DNA of 44,256 nt, taken from positions 1-44,256 of the forward strand of contig JAAVTG010000801.1 of the NCBI GenBank assembly GCA_011947345.1. Direction: 5' to 3'. Below the pieces are notes generated by a model. That model saw nothing but the letters and a program-made list of their open reading frames with translations. It searched no databases and was not told the origin of the DNA. Below are positions 1 through 9,692 of this stretch, one piece after another. The position numbers and the translations under genes are program-made. The stretch is from Phytophthora quininea. Its lineage: Eukaryota; Oomycota; Peronosporomycetes; Peronosporales; Peronosporaceae. Positions within the stretch are counted from its first letter, which is position 1; each line of letters opens with the position of its first letter.

Positions 1-124
1 GGAAGTTGGGATTGAACGTTAAGTCAGCATTACAATGCACAAAAAAAATTAAAAGCTCAAAGTCAAAGTCAGATTTTTTGATTTCCTTCAACGCATCGGA
101 TTGGGGGTAACATCGGTGATGTTG

Positions 125-183
125 ATCAGCCCGACCGCATGAGCGCTTGTGCTCATGCTACCCGATGATGTTGGTTGGGCTGA
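125..183. repeat. Hairpin at the 3' end of the DIRS-like element
   Basis: A perfect 8-bp stem (GCATGAGC at 137-144, GCTCATGC at 151-158) closes a 6-base loop. It is nested in a wider imperfect inverted repeat (125-135 against 173-183, 10 of 11 matching). It overlaps the stop of the recombinase frame at 153. A role in the terminal or internal complementary repeats of the element is an inference. Confidence 0.6.
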
Positions 184-1021
184 TTGGACGATGTAGCCGT
201 GGTGCCCATGCGTGCGGCAAGTTGAAGAGCTGCTGCTGGTGCTTCTCGGACGTATGCACGGTGCGCATCAGACGCCCATCGGCTGTGCATTTTGATGGAA
301 TCTGCGGAGACTCCAGCGGCATGTAGAGCTGACGCACCCCTGTCCTCAGTGAATGCGTGGATATCTTGCTTGGGTCCTCGCCGCACCGATCGGCTGTTGC
401 CCGTAACACCTTGGTCATCAATTCTGTTGACAGCACCTGTTGCCGGCTGAATGAGCACAGTGGTGACTTCGGTTGTAGCTTCAGACTCGCGGCGTTCTGT
501 TGAAGTAGTAGTGCAGCGAAGACAGGGCACACAGGTGCCTTCCCGCTTTTGAGCAAGCTCCGTTTGGTCGAATGTCCAGATTGATCGGTCTTACTTCCTC
601 GTAGTGTAATCTCCACTGTTGCAGCCTTGTTGAAACTGCGTGTCGCCATTCCATCCGTATCAACTACGATAACGTCGCGAACTTCAAGGCATGCCGTTTG
701 CCACGTGACGATAAAAACTCGGAGCCCCTCAAAAGTAGAAGCCCAGCACCGCAGCCCCACAAAGGACGCGGTGCTGGGCGACTGAAAAGTCGGCTGAGTT
801 GAAGAGGTCTGCAGCATGCTGATCGTGACAGCGGCTCGTTGCTTGCGTGGTGGGCTGATCCATCGAATGCCTCGGAGGACGAGCTCGTGATGAGGCTGCA
901 GGACTGGTCTAAATCCGGCGACGATGCAATGACACCATCGCACATGGCTGATTCGAGCCTCGTACGGTGTCGAGACGTTGATACGTGGCTCCATCGCTTG
1001 AGATCCATCCATCAACTGCAA
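153..1021 (-). pseudogene. Tyrosine recombinase of DIRS-like element, frameshifted
   Basis: This encodes the integrase of the DIRS-like element, a phage-integrase-fold tyrosine recombinase. The first reading frame (1021 to about 350) carries the beta-hairpin segment TLRGSKTDQSG and the second-arginine box HSLRTG. Immediately after HSLRTG the homology moves to another frame (ending at 153), which holds SRWASDAHRAYVRE with the W/H position and the candidate nucleophile Tyr. A frameshift near 340-350 therefore separates the HxxR box from the tyrosine, and neither frame alone can encode an active enzyme. It is the last coding block of the element, downstream of RT/RNase H on the minus strand. The family is clear; the exact start is not, because upstream sequence is also frame-broken. 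Confidence 0.8.
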
Positions 1022-1169
1022 ACAGAATAAGCTGTAGGGATTGCTGGTCGAGGTCTTCTTTGGACAGCCAACAGGAAAAGTTGTGCTTTGTGCAGAATCG
1101 ACACCATTTTCGCCATGTGGACAGGTAGCGTTGTCAGGATGTGTCGGCGAGGGAACGCCACTGGAGCTG

Positions 1170-2919
1170 ACAGATTGTTACTTGTAGATCTTGCGATACT
1201 TGGGAAGCACGTCCTGTTGGTGCCACAAATGAAAATGGTTAGTCCAGGTTTCCGAAGCAGAGCCAAACCATGCCCAGGAGCCAAGATCCGCTAGGAAATT
1301 GGATGTTCCTTTTAGATGAGCCGTAGTGACGTGTAAGCCATAAACCAACTCGGCGCATGAGAGTATCCGTGTCAATTCTTGACCGGTACTGTTGCTGGTG
1401 GAATGATCGGCGATCCAGGCCACTGCAGACTGGTTATCGATCCATCAGCGTACATGAAGAGGCGCACGGCTGGGGCGCGAGCTGTTTTTCCAACGAGGAC
1501 CCCAGATGAGGATTGCCCATACAGCACTGAGGGCTTCTCGGACGTTGATGCTGAACCCTGCCTTCTCGCGTAGAACTGGCGCTTTGATGGTTCGGCGTTC
1601 CTCATTGTCAAAGCGAACGCGGATGTATTCCTGGGTTGCTGGGGAGTCCCTCGTTACTGGCATCCATAAACAAATTCACATCGGGTTGAATTGTGTTCGC
1701 CAATATCCCTGTCGATACACCGTTTGCTATGCCGTTTTGTAGTAGCGCATCGATCCAGTCGAGATCTTGGAGGACTGGTTTTGGGACGTGAATTGGGCGG
1801 AAACGGGATGAACGGCGCCACACTTGATGCAAGCGTTGGATAAACGCGCGTATGGCTCTACAGCACATGCCGATGTGACGGAGCGAGCCGAGCAATTTTC
1901 AAGTTGCTGCCGGGTTGCTGTCGTTCGTTCAAGGACGGTGCAATGCGGTGGCGTGCTTTCGCCACTTTGTCTGCAGGCATTGACACCATGCGTTGCTCCG
2001 TATCCCACGTAAGGCCAAGTACATTCAAACGGGTAGCCCAAGTTGAAATTTTCTTCTCGATGGTGGCATTTGGGCCCAGCACTGCCATCATGCTCAGGCA
2101 GAGTGCAGCTTCAGCGAACGCTAGCCTGTTTTCTGTGTCGGCTTCGATCAGAATGTGATCGTCGACCCAGACGAAAGAGAAGAACGGCTCGGCATCGGTC
2201 TCACGAGGATCTAGGGAGTGGGGACTCCCCGAGCAACGAGAAATGAAATTGCTCCTCCGAATGCGCCGTAAAAGGCAGGTGAACCAGTCCATCCAAATGG
2301 CAGAGCCATGTCTATAACCACGAAGCCTCTGCTCGAGCCTGCAAAATGTGCTGCTAGCCCTGGGGGCCACCGGGATGAGACGAAAGGCACTTTTCACATC
2401 TCCTTTGAGTAGTTTGATGAGCTTGTCAGGGTGTTGACGTTTGAGAGCCTCAATACGCTCCGCCAACCTGCGCACCGATTCAAACTCAATGTCGGGTATC
2501 GCATCCTGTGTTGACCGTGCATTGGTTGACGAGCCGCCCGGATGTGAGAGATCATGAATGAGTCTTGCTTCTTGGGCCGGGTCGACCCCATTTTTGGGCA
2601 CACAGCCGAAGGGGCTGAAACGACGCTCATGCCATTGGAGAGCAACAGGTAGCTCAAGTATCAGGTACGTTCCTGACGTTTGACCGTCGCGCTAGTTGAA
2701 TTCGACGGCACTGGTGTGGTTACGAACGGGCACCAGGTCGGGATCTCGTGGGGCGGTGAAATTGTGAGAGACATCGTTGGTAGCGACGTTAACCACCAGC
2801 TCGCGATAATGATAACCATGAAGCAATATATATAGCCATTGAGGATCGAGCGCCTTGTTCGGGCGCGGGTCGTCTTGAGACTCGTTGCACCACAGAGAAA
2901 TGGTTGACGATAGAGACAT
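1170..2919 (-). pseudogene. Reverse transcriptase and RNase H of DIRS-like element, frameshifted
   Basis: The longest open part (2601-1858) contains RT motifs in order: RLIHDLSHPGG, LLKGDVKSAFRL with the first catalytic Asp, and FVWVDDHILIEAD, where VDD replaces the usual YxDD box. LNVLGLTWDT follows. A different frame (1895-1608) carries the thumb region and FMDASNEGL, the first RNase H acidic residue; NVREALSAVWAI and AWIADHSTSNSTGQEL lie in further frames to 1178. The 2919-2692 frame looks like the RT N-terminal extension. At least three frame changes are needed. Together the pieces copy element RNA into DNA and degrade the template. The order matches DIRS pol, placed between the Gag-like and recombinase blocks. 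Confidence 0.85.
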
Positions 2920-3335
2920 CGATCACTGAATAATCAATATCGAGAGTGCGTTGCAGAGACCTTCGTCGATGGCTAGAGTTGGTGGTCGTGGTGCTGGTGT
3001 AAGCCAGCTCGGTGGTGGTAGAATATTTGCTGCACGAAACGCTGACGTGATCCGGCCACAGCGCAAGAGCTCCTGCTTGTTAAGACGACGGCCCAAACAA
3101 AGCCTTACAGTGGTAACGGTACCCGGCGTTATCCGAAAGGGTTCAGCACTCGTTAGCTGACTGAAAGGCTTCATTGCTCCACTTGAGAAGCTTGACTGAC
3201 GAGGCGTGGGCGAACAGGAACGACGACGACTTGACGGGCCAGAGGGGGCTGAAAAATATGTTTTTGAACGACACAACGAGAGGGTGTGGACTTGATACGG
3301 ACAGACAATGATGGTGATGGATACGAGTGTCGACA

Positions 3336-5547
3336 TCATTGTCGAAGTTCCTCGCGCAATCCACCAAGATTGTTGGCGATATACGAACGCACCACCGGTG
3401 CTAGCTCGTCTGGAATGAAGTGCGCCTGGCCCGGATAAGCGCATCGATCGTCACTCTTGGATCTGCAACCCGTCGTCGATAGATACTTCATGCATACTGT
3501 TTGGCACCCTTGTCGCGGTAGAGCATTAAGGACGTCCTTGGGTGTTTTACGCGACGTACGAGCATGCTCCACGCGGCGCGTGCTGTCACCCATGCTAGAG
3601 GTGGAGAACGACGATGCCACCTTGGCAGCGTTTGCTGAATGAGATGCCAGCCGTTCCGTCTGGATGATGTACAGCACGCTCTGAAGGTCGGGATCTTGCA
3701 GAGATAGCCGTCTTCGTACGTCAGCGCGGGACAGCGTGCCGTGTCGAACGTCGGCGACGGTCGCGGCGCGGTAGTCTTCAAGTAACCGGTCAAACCAGAA
3801 TGTGAGCATGCCGACGTCTTGTGGGCTCCATTGACAAAAGCTGCGGAGCTCCTCGGCAAATTCTCGTGCGTTACTGACGAGGCGACAGGTGTGCTGATCG
3901 AAAAATTCTTCCGCAAACACGTGAAGCACCGTCAGCACGTTTGATACGTCATCCAGTGATTGTGCTTTTCTTGCTTTGGGCATGACGACAGAGGCCGAGA
4001 AGTCACTTAGATTCACGGAGCCGTCGGCATACCACGCCCGGCGAGCAGTAAAGTCAAATCGCCAAAAATGCATGATCGAGAGGCCTTGTGCACCGAATTG
4101 AAAGTCGTATACCCGTGTCACGATAGCTGGATGGGGCGCAAATTTGGTTGATCGGGACGAAATCACGGCATCAACAATAGCGGAAGGGTTCTTACCTGAA
4201 TACTCCGGTGCTGCAATTTGTTCGTGGGCGAGTTGCTGTGTCCGTGTCGGTGCGAAGGCATGCTTGGGACGTCATTCAGGCGTTTCAGTGGCTTCCACCA
4301 GGTCTGACGGTGTCGCCAGTCTCCGGCGCTGGTGGTCACGCTCAACTTCCCTCGGTGCAGCCCTCTTTGCTCCCGTATGCGAGATGCTCAGGTAAAAACG
4401 GACGAGACCTGGGTCATCCGCGATGGGATCAAGGATCTTGGCGTGGTTATCCGGAGTGCTGCTGTGCCGTTCGGCACGAACACTTAAACGAGGCGGCTCG
4501 TGCACGTCTGGCGTGACCAGACTGCCTTCTTCGGCTCCGATGGCGTTGAGTAGTGCCTCCAGATCCGGTTGAGTCTGCGGCTCAACAGCCTCCGCATCCA
4601 ACTGGCGCTCGGTTTGGCTGGGGTCGTCGTCGAATCTGGTTCCGATGCGAACCGTCGCAGGAGTACGGCGGTTGCCATCCACAAAAACGCGAAGTCGATG
4701 GCATGACGGACACTCACAGTAGATATAGCCCCGGACTCATTGTTAATCCAGCGGAGCGTATCGGTCAATTTCGGCTGATATCGAGTAGGGACGAGACCAG
4801 CTAAAATACGTGGAATGGATCTGGATCCGCGGCGTCCTCCTCCCAGGAGTCGATCAAAAACCTCGGAGCATTGCACCTTCAGGTCTTGAGAGGTGATGTC
4901 GAGTGCTGATAGGCAGCTCCGGGCCATGAGGAAGCAGAGGACGGGAGCGACGACCTCCAAATCGCTGAACCCCGAAGTCACCTCACCAGCGAGGGTTTGT
5001 AGAGTAGCCGTTCGGTCTTCGTACGCGATTACTTGGCCGAAGACATACTTATCCTCTACAATACCGACGACGGGGTTGCGCAGCCATTCTCCAAACGCAC
5101 CATTGTCGTACTCGCGATTGTCGACACCACGACGGCGAATGAGTCGGAACCTCCACCGTTGCGTGAGGTGGCGAAAGCAGGCCGACCGTCGTCGTGGAGC
5201 CGGATACCGTGATGACCACTCTGTACACGGGGTTTAAGGCATCAATGGACGCGTTCATGTCTTCCGGCATCAGTAGAACATGACGAGCATCGGTAGCGGA
5301 CTCAGCTGGAGAGGAAGGTATCGAAGTTGAGGTAGTTGAGAGGAGATGTGTTCCTTGCAAAGCGAATTCGAAAATGACTAGACTTGTTCTACGGTTGTGT
5401 TTGGCGACGCCTTGTGCTCTTGGAGCTCTTGGAAATCACTGGCTGGCGCTGCTTGAAGGAGTCGCTCGGCTTGAGCACCTCGAGCGCCATATGGAGATGT
5501 TCTTCTAGCTGTGTTTGCCCTACTCCTCGCGTTCCGGAAACCAGCAT
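3336..5547 (-). pseudogene. Gag-like first ORF of DIRS element with CCCH-type finger, frameshifted
   Basis: Protein-like sequence continues over about 2.2 kb in alternating minus frames. It begins at a methionine near 5547 (MLVSGTRGVGQTQLEEHL), passes through 5360-5049, 4981-4700 and 4682-4272, and ends in a 276-residue frame at 4166-3336. That last frame has a C-terminal cysteine/histidine cluster (C, C, KYLSTTGC, DDRC, GQAHF) followed by a short tail rich in charged residues. The same cluster occurs in a second relic at 26.0-26.2 kb. Finger proteins of this kind sit at the 5' end of DIRS-type elements and probably bind element RNA; that role is inferred. Several single-frame jumps break it. 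The start is a judgement, since the upstream 500 bases are AT-rich and not coding. Confidence 0.6.
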
Positions 5548-6049
5548 TTTGGTTCCCAATAAACCCACATAATGTCCAAATAATTGTCTCCAGAATAGTA
5601 TGGATTCAACAATAGCGCGAGGCGTATTATTGTTGCGATCTTAGCACACAAGTAGTCAGGTCATATAAACAATACGAATATAAATCTCAAGCATACTCAC
5701 TTTGACACGAGAGCGCCACTAAGAGCAGTTTTTACTGTTGTTAGTGGCTTAACATCAATTTCCTAACCCTAACACGATTATTTCATATTTTAACGAAAAA
5801 ATAGGACCGATTTTCGGGAGGCTCGCGTGACCTCAATATGAATAATGTGATTTTAGATTGAGCAAAAATATGTTTATATGTTGATCAGACTTTTGAGTAC
5901 CCAGTTCTGGCGAGAGCTGCTATTATTAGGTTTTATACCCGGTTTTGAAGAGACTAGAAAATTTTGTACCCTATTTCCATATCTTACAGTAAAAAAGTTC
6001 AGCCCCTAGCACAGTTCTTACGAATTGCGGACTTCGTCGACAGTTAGGA
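5548..6049. other. AT-rich non-coding spacer
   Basis: No convincing reading frame. It separates the DIRS Gag-like block from the Harbinger Myb gene and probably contains one end of the Harbinger element, but I could not identify its terminal repeat. A 27-base stretch at 5792-5818 resembles 14841-14864. Confidence 0.5.
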
Positions 6050-7057
6050 GTGGGGAAACGTCTAGCACAACGAACTCAGCCCGGTGACGGCGCTGAAGAG
6101 GAGAAGGAAGAGATGTCTTGTGATTATGGTGGTGAGTTTTCTGGGGACAGCAACTACACCGGAGAGGACGAAAGCGAGTCCAGTCAAAGTAGCCGCACCG
6201 GAATTCCTGCTGCTACTGCCGGCAGCACCATCGCCGGCAGGAGATCGATCGACGTCATCGCTGCGAGGAGATTAGGCGACGTTGGTGCTACAGCCACCAG
6301 CGGTGCAGACTGTCCACAATCAGCCTCTCTTCAGCTTCGGAAGCGCTTTAGACCCGACGAAGATTATCTTCTAGCCGTTCAGGTGTACGCGGAGATGCCA
6401 TTCAAGGCAAAATATGACGGGATTCGTAAGGCAAGGGAGGCTTCAGCTGAAAAGCTTAATGCAAGTCCAATTTTAAGATGGTAAGCATTAAAGGAACTAC
6501 AGCTCAGTCGCGGTTTGAGACTATTCTCGAGGAGCACCGGCGCTGGGAATGAGTCTCAGCAGGAAAGTCGGGGACCGATGAGAAACAGACACCTTTATCC
6601 GCGTGATGATTGACTTCAGAGCGAAGGTGGAAGTATCGTGTTGCCGCCAGAAAGGAGGAGGCTGATAAAGCGGCGAATGTGGAGCACACGAAGGTCCTTG
6701 CAGGTGAAGTGGTTCGTACAGCAGCAGTAAGCAGATTCCAACTAGAAGAGCGTTCTTCCGCGGGTGATGACGAAGAAGTAGCTTGTCAAAACAAACAAAC
6801 AAACTCGTGCTTCGTCTGGGTGGTCGAGCGTCGCAGAGGAAATGAAGGCAGAACAGTCCAAGGTGCTGGACGATTTCATTCAAATGCAAAAGGACGATAT
6901 TGAGCAGCGACAACACAAACTGGAGTTTGAACGATCAGAGCGAGAAAATGAGAGAGCGGAGCGGCTTGCTGACAGGGAAGAACGCAAACAGAAACGTAAA
7001 AATCAAAATAAATGGATTAACAGCTTACTAGGCCAACTGCTTGGCAGCCGGCGTTAA
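6050..7057 (+). pseudogene. Myb/SANT-like DNA-binding protein of Harbinger element, frameshifted
   Basis: The first frame (144 residues from 6050) has an acidic, Ser/Thr-rich N-terminus, then DEDYLLAVQVYAEMPFKAKY followed by an LNASP turn. This is the Myb/SANT-like fold found with Harbinger transposases, which binds element ends and helps import the transposase. After the stop at 6482-6484 the homology continues in other frames: TAQSRFETILEEHRRWE-type sequence near 6500-6550, then FRAKVE and RKEEADKAANVEHTKVL. It ends in a strongly charged coiled-coil-like tail (6842-7057, ERSERENERAERLADREERK) and a final LLGQLLGSRR. Several indels disrupt it. The partner transposase converges from the other strand. 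Assignment is by motif and context. Confidence 0.65.
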
Positions 7058-7099
7058 CTATCTTCCAGATCGCGAGTCTTTGAGTGGTGGGGCTTTCGA

Positions 7100-7747
7100 A
7101 AGTAGTCGCTTATTGCCGGGGGCTATAGCTGAAAAGGCTACTAATCTGGTTACCGTTGTCCATGCACGTTGCTGCATTAGTTAGCAGCACTGCAACACGC
7201 ACCATGCGGCCAACAGGAGTCAGTAGATGCTAGTGGTTTTTATTCCAATTCAGGAATGCCCACTTTTGCTTGATAATTCCAAACATTCACTCGATGGAAA
7301 CTCGTGTCTTGCTCACTGCCTCATTAAATCGTTTTTCGAGACTATGCACGTGAGCATCCTCATAAATCATGGCGTCAAGATGTTGAATAACTGGGTGGAC
7401 CATGTAACGGAGCAATTTGCTTTCACGAAGCATGGTTGAGTCGTGCAGACAGCCTTCAATGGGACCATGAAACAATATGCACAACCCTGTAGCAAACTAC
7501 GTCAGCTAAGAGAAACTCCAGATGTGTTCTCAGTCACATACGCACCGTCAGGAGCGCAGACTCCTGGGTAGTTCAAACAGTGGCGCCTTTTGTGCCCGCT
7601 GTAGCACACCTTTGTAGATTCTCTCGATCTCTCACCAGAACATTGTTGAGCGCGCTATGTACTGCTATGAATCGCTGCTTACGCTTGCCGGGACAGCAAA
7701 TGAGCGCCTTCGTTCCATCGAGGAACATAGAATCCCGTTAAACACCC
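7100..7747 (-). pseudogene. Harbinger (HARBI1-type) transposase, C-terminal part
   Basis: Read on minus from the Tc1 insertion point, the sequence gives FLDGTKALICCPGKR (first catalytic Asp region), VCYSGHKRRHCLNYPG, GPIEGCLHDSTMLRES, a worn second-Asp segment (LDAMIYEDAHVHSL), KRFNEAVSKTRVSIE with the final Glu, then FGIIKQKWAFLNWNKNH and VAVLLTNAATC. This is the order of a DDE_Tnp_4 nuclease. Frames change at least four times and internal stops occur. Its N-terminal half lies at 9313-9692 on the far side of the Tc1 element, so this was one gene before that insertion. The end near 7100 is approximate. Confidence 0.7.
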
Positions 7748-7749
7748 TA

Positions 7750-7963
7750 CAGTGCTGGCCATAAATATACAGCCGACCCTATTTCGCTACTAATTCCGTC
7801 AAGTCTCAGTCCATTGGCCTAAAATTCGTATTTAGGCGATTCAGACGAAGAACTTTTCGGGGTGTTTTCAGATTTCGCAGGCGAGCTGTGGTTGTCGAGA
7901 TATAGAAGTGACCATCACTCTTGAGCTGGCCAAAGTCTGTGGCCACGCAGACTTCGAGCGTTT
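7750..7963 (+). repeat. Left terminal inverted repeat of Tc1 element
   Basis: It matches the reverse complement of 9096-9310 with only scattered differences. At about 214 bp it is long for the family, though long repeats are known in some Tc1-like lineages. The TA target duplication is at 7748-7749. Confidence 0.93.
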
Positions 7964-7999
7964 GCGGGGCTATAGCTGGTGGTTTCTGGCATTTTAATG

Positions 8000-8987
8000 C
8001 TTGGTTTCTTGCCTTTCTCTTCCGTAACGTCTGCAACCCGATCTGGCATCGATTTGACCAAGTTTTGCAGTCGCTCCAGCTCCAAGTTCTCTTAGGCCTT
8101 CGCAATCGCAATTTTGAGCTCGTTCACCGTCAGATATTGCTTGTCACCGCGGTAAACCTGTCGAGCTAAGATCCCCACACGTTTTCTATTGGATTTAGAT
8201 CGGGAGAAAGCGCTGGCCACTCCAGAACGTCCACACTGCAGCTGCTGAGATAGGCCCTGGTGCTCCGTGACGCATGCATACTGGCGTTGTCTTGCTGAAA
8301 AGTGTAGTCCCCGCCGTGGAAAGCTTCGCCGAAAGGAAGCAAATAGTTGGTCAGCGTTTCTTGGTAGTCGAGAGAGTCTTGACGGCCTACGAGGAACGCC
8401 AACTCGGTCTTACCCTTGGAGGAAAACCCACCCCAGACCATGACTGAACCTCCGCCGTTTTGACGGCTAAAATAGGCCTCCTTTTCGCATCTGAGATCGT
8501 ACCAGTAGTACTGGAGGCCGTCCGGGCCGTCCAGACTAAATTTCTTTTCGTCCGAATAGATAATTTGGCCCCAATCAGTCCGGCCCTTGATCATGGCCCT
8601 TGCCCATTGACGTCGGGCAAGTTTGTGGCTTAATTTTAACATGGGTGTGCGATTTCTCTTGCCATACGTCATGTCTGGAGCTTGCTGAAGCACTCGGCGT
8701 ACGGTGCGCGACGACACGGAGAGCCCCAGCGAAGATTTCACAGCACTGGAAGACTTCTTAGTGGTCTTCGCCTCCAAAATGATGCGCCGCTGCGTTCTTG
8801 CATTCACTTTTCGCGGTCTTCCAGGTCTTTTAGCGGACTTGTAGGAATCCTTGGTCCTACAGAACTGGCTCACGCCCGATTTAGAGCGGCCGAGCTTGTC
8901 GGCGATGACCGCGAACGTCCATCCGGCTTCCCGAAGGCCGAAAATTGTTCCCCTTTCAATATCCGTGACCTCGGAGCCCTGTGGCAT
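8000..8987 (-). pseudogene. Tc1-like DD34E transposase, C-terminal frameshifts
   Basis: The enzyme cuts and reinserts the element at TA sites. The open frame runs from 9119, but I place the start at the methionine of MPQGSEVTDIERGTI (8987), because upstream codons lie in the inverted repeat. A helix-turn-helix region follows (GLREAGWTFAVIADKLGRSK, then SGVSQF) with an AT-hook-like GRPRK. The catalytic core has IYSDEKKFSLDG, FQQDNASMHAS and SPDLNPIENVWG. Spacing between the second Asp and the Glu is 34 residues, a DD34E triad. Right after ENVWG the frame hits a stop at 8166; the expected continuation (ILARQVYRGDKQYLTVNELK) is in the next frame to 8092, and more tail lies in another frame. The catalytic residues are intact; the C-terminus is not. 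Confidence 0.92.
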
Positions 8988-9095
8988 GACCCAGACGATC
9001 CCTACACAAAATCTACGGCTGAGGCTAGAATCAGTAGAGGATAAGCTTTTGAATGAGGAGCGATTGCGTCCGTAAAGCGTTCTAGAACAGTCGAA

Positions 9096-9310
9096 AACGC
9101 TCGAAGTCTGCGTGGCCACAGACGTTTGGCCAGCTCAAGAGTGATGGTCACTTCTATATCTCGACAACCACAGCTCGCCTGCAAAATCTGAAAACACCCC
9201 GAAAAGTTCTTCGTCTGAATCGCCTAAATACGAACTTTTAGGTCAATAGACTGAGATTTGACGGAATTAGTAGCGATATAGGGTCAGCTGTATATTTATG
9301 GCCAGCACTG
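9096..9310 (-). repeat. Right terminal inverted repeat of Tc1 element
   Basis: Inverted partner of 7750-7963. It overlaps the upstream part of the transposase frame and so probably contains its promoter. The TA duplication follows at 9311-9312. Confidence 0.93.
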
Positions 9311-9312
9311 TA

Positions 9313-9692
9313 TTGGACTTGTCTGTGACTGCACACACATACAAAGCATATCGGTCTGCCTACACGCGGTCATTAAAGAACAGAGTCTCCCTCTATTCTT
9401 GACTTAAGAAACAATTTACAGCAATCATCGTTAGTCATCGTAGCAACACGAGATACCGTCACCATCTCACTTCCACAGATCAGTAATAATAACATAGCAT
9501 CGCTAGAGCTTTGACACCCATGACGCGGTCTCCCGCTGAACTGATGAACACGAGAGGTATCATCATGAGACCGACAAGCTGCTTTAGCTCGGAACCTGTA
9601 AAGCAGTAATCGTCAAGTGAATTCGCATCACTACACGGGCCGAGGTCAAACCGAACGTCCGAGATTAGAGACCGCTCCGCCGCCTGTGCCAT
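9313..9692 (-). pseudogene. Harbinger (HARBI1-type) transposase, N-terminal part
   Basis: The 70-residue frame 9692-9480 contains DYCFTGSELKQLVGLM followed by GDRVMGVKALAML, the helical region that precedes the nuclease domain in HARBI1-like transposases. In shifted frames towards the Tc1 insertion it continues with LFFNDRV and ADRYALYVCAVTDKSN, which in the family lie just before the DGT catalytic motif. That motif appears at the start of the minus-strand sequence beyond the Tc1 element (near 7720), so the two parts are one split gene. Frameshifts and a stop make it non-functional irrespective of the insertion. Confidence 0.65.

Larger units (their letters stand above)
104..5547 (-). mobile_element. 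DIRS-like tyrosine-recombinase retrotransposon, degenerate
   Basis: Three coding blocks on the minus strand follow the usual order of a DIRS-type element: a Gag-like protein with a Cys/His finger, then reverse transcriptase with RNase H, then a tyrosine recombinase. These elements integrate with the recombinase instead of a DDE integrase. Each block is interrupted by frameshifts or stops, so the copy cannot be autonomous. A hairpin lies just beyond the recombinase stop. I could not define split or inverted terminal repeats, so the outer limits are approximate: the left limit is placed outside the hairpin and the right limit at the first plausible Gag methionine. Family assignment rests on the RT plus tyrosine-recombinase combination. 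Confidence 0.85.
7750..9310 (-). mobile_element. Tc1/mariner element, complete ends, 1561 bp
   Basis: Both ends carry CAGTGCTGGCCATAAATATA in inverted orientation and each is flanked by TA (7748-7749 and 9311-9312), the target duplication typical of Tc1/mariner. Near-perfect inverted repeats of about 214 bp enclose a single minus-strand transposase. The element sits inside the Harbinger transposase gene, just upstream of its first catalytic motif. The transposase is frameshifted, so this copy is probably inactive, but its ends look competent for mobilisation in trans. Confidence 0.95.
6050..9692. mobile_element. PIF/Harbinger element relic, interrupted by a Tc1 element
   Basis: PIF/Harbinger elements carry two genes, a Myb/SANT-like DNA-binding protein and a DDE nuclease related to HARBI1. 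Both are present and convergent: Myb-like gene on plus (6050-7057), transposase on minus (9692 to about 7100), with ends about 45 bases apart. The transposase is cut by a Tc1 element at 7750-9310. Both genes are frameshifted. Terminal inverted repeats and a 3-bp target duplication were not found, so the limits given are those of the coding relics only. Confidence 0.75.

Noticed and set aside
2923..3444. 173-residue minus ORF between the Gag-like and RT blocks
   Set aside because: Low-complexity Ser/Pro composition and no motif; probably spacer or shifted Gag tail.
5762..5773. Telomere-like CCTAACCCTAAC
   Set aside because: Only two imperfect units; too short to indicate telomeric sequence.
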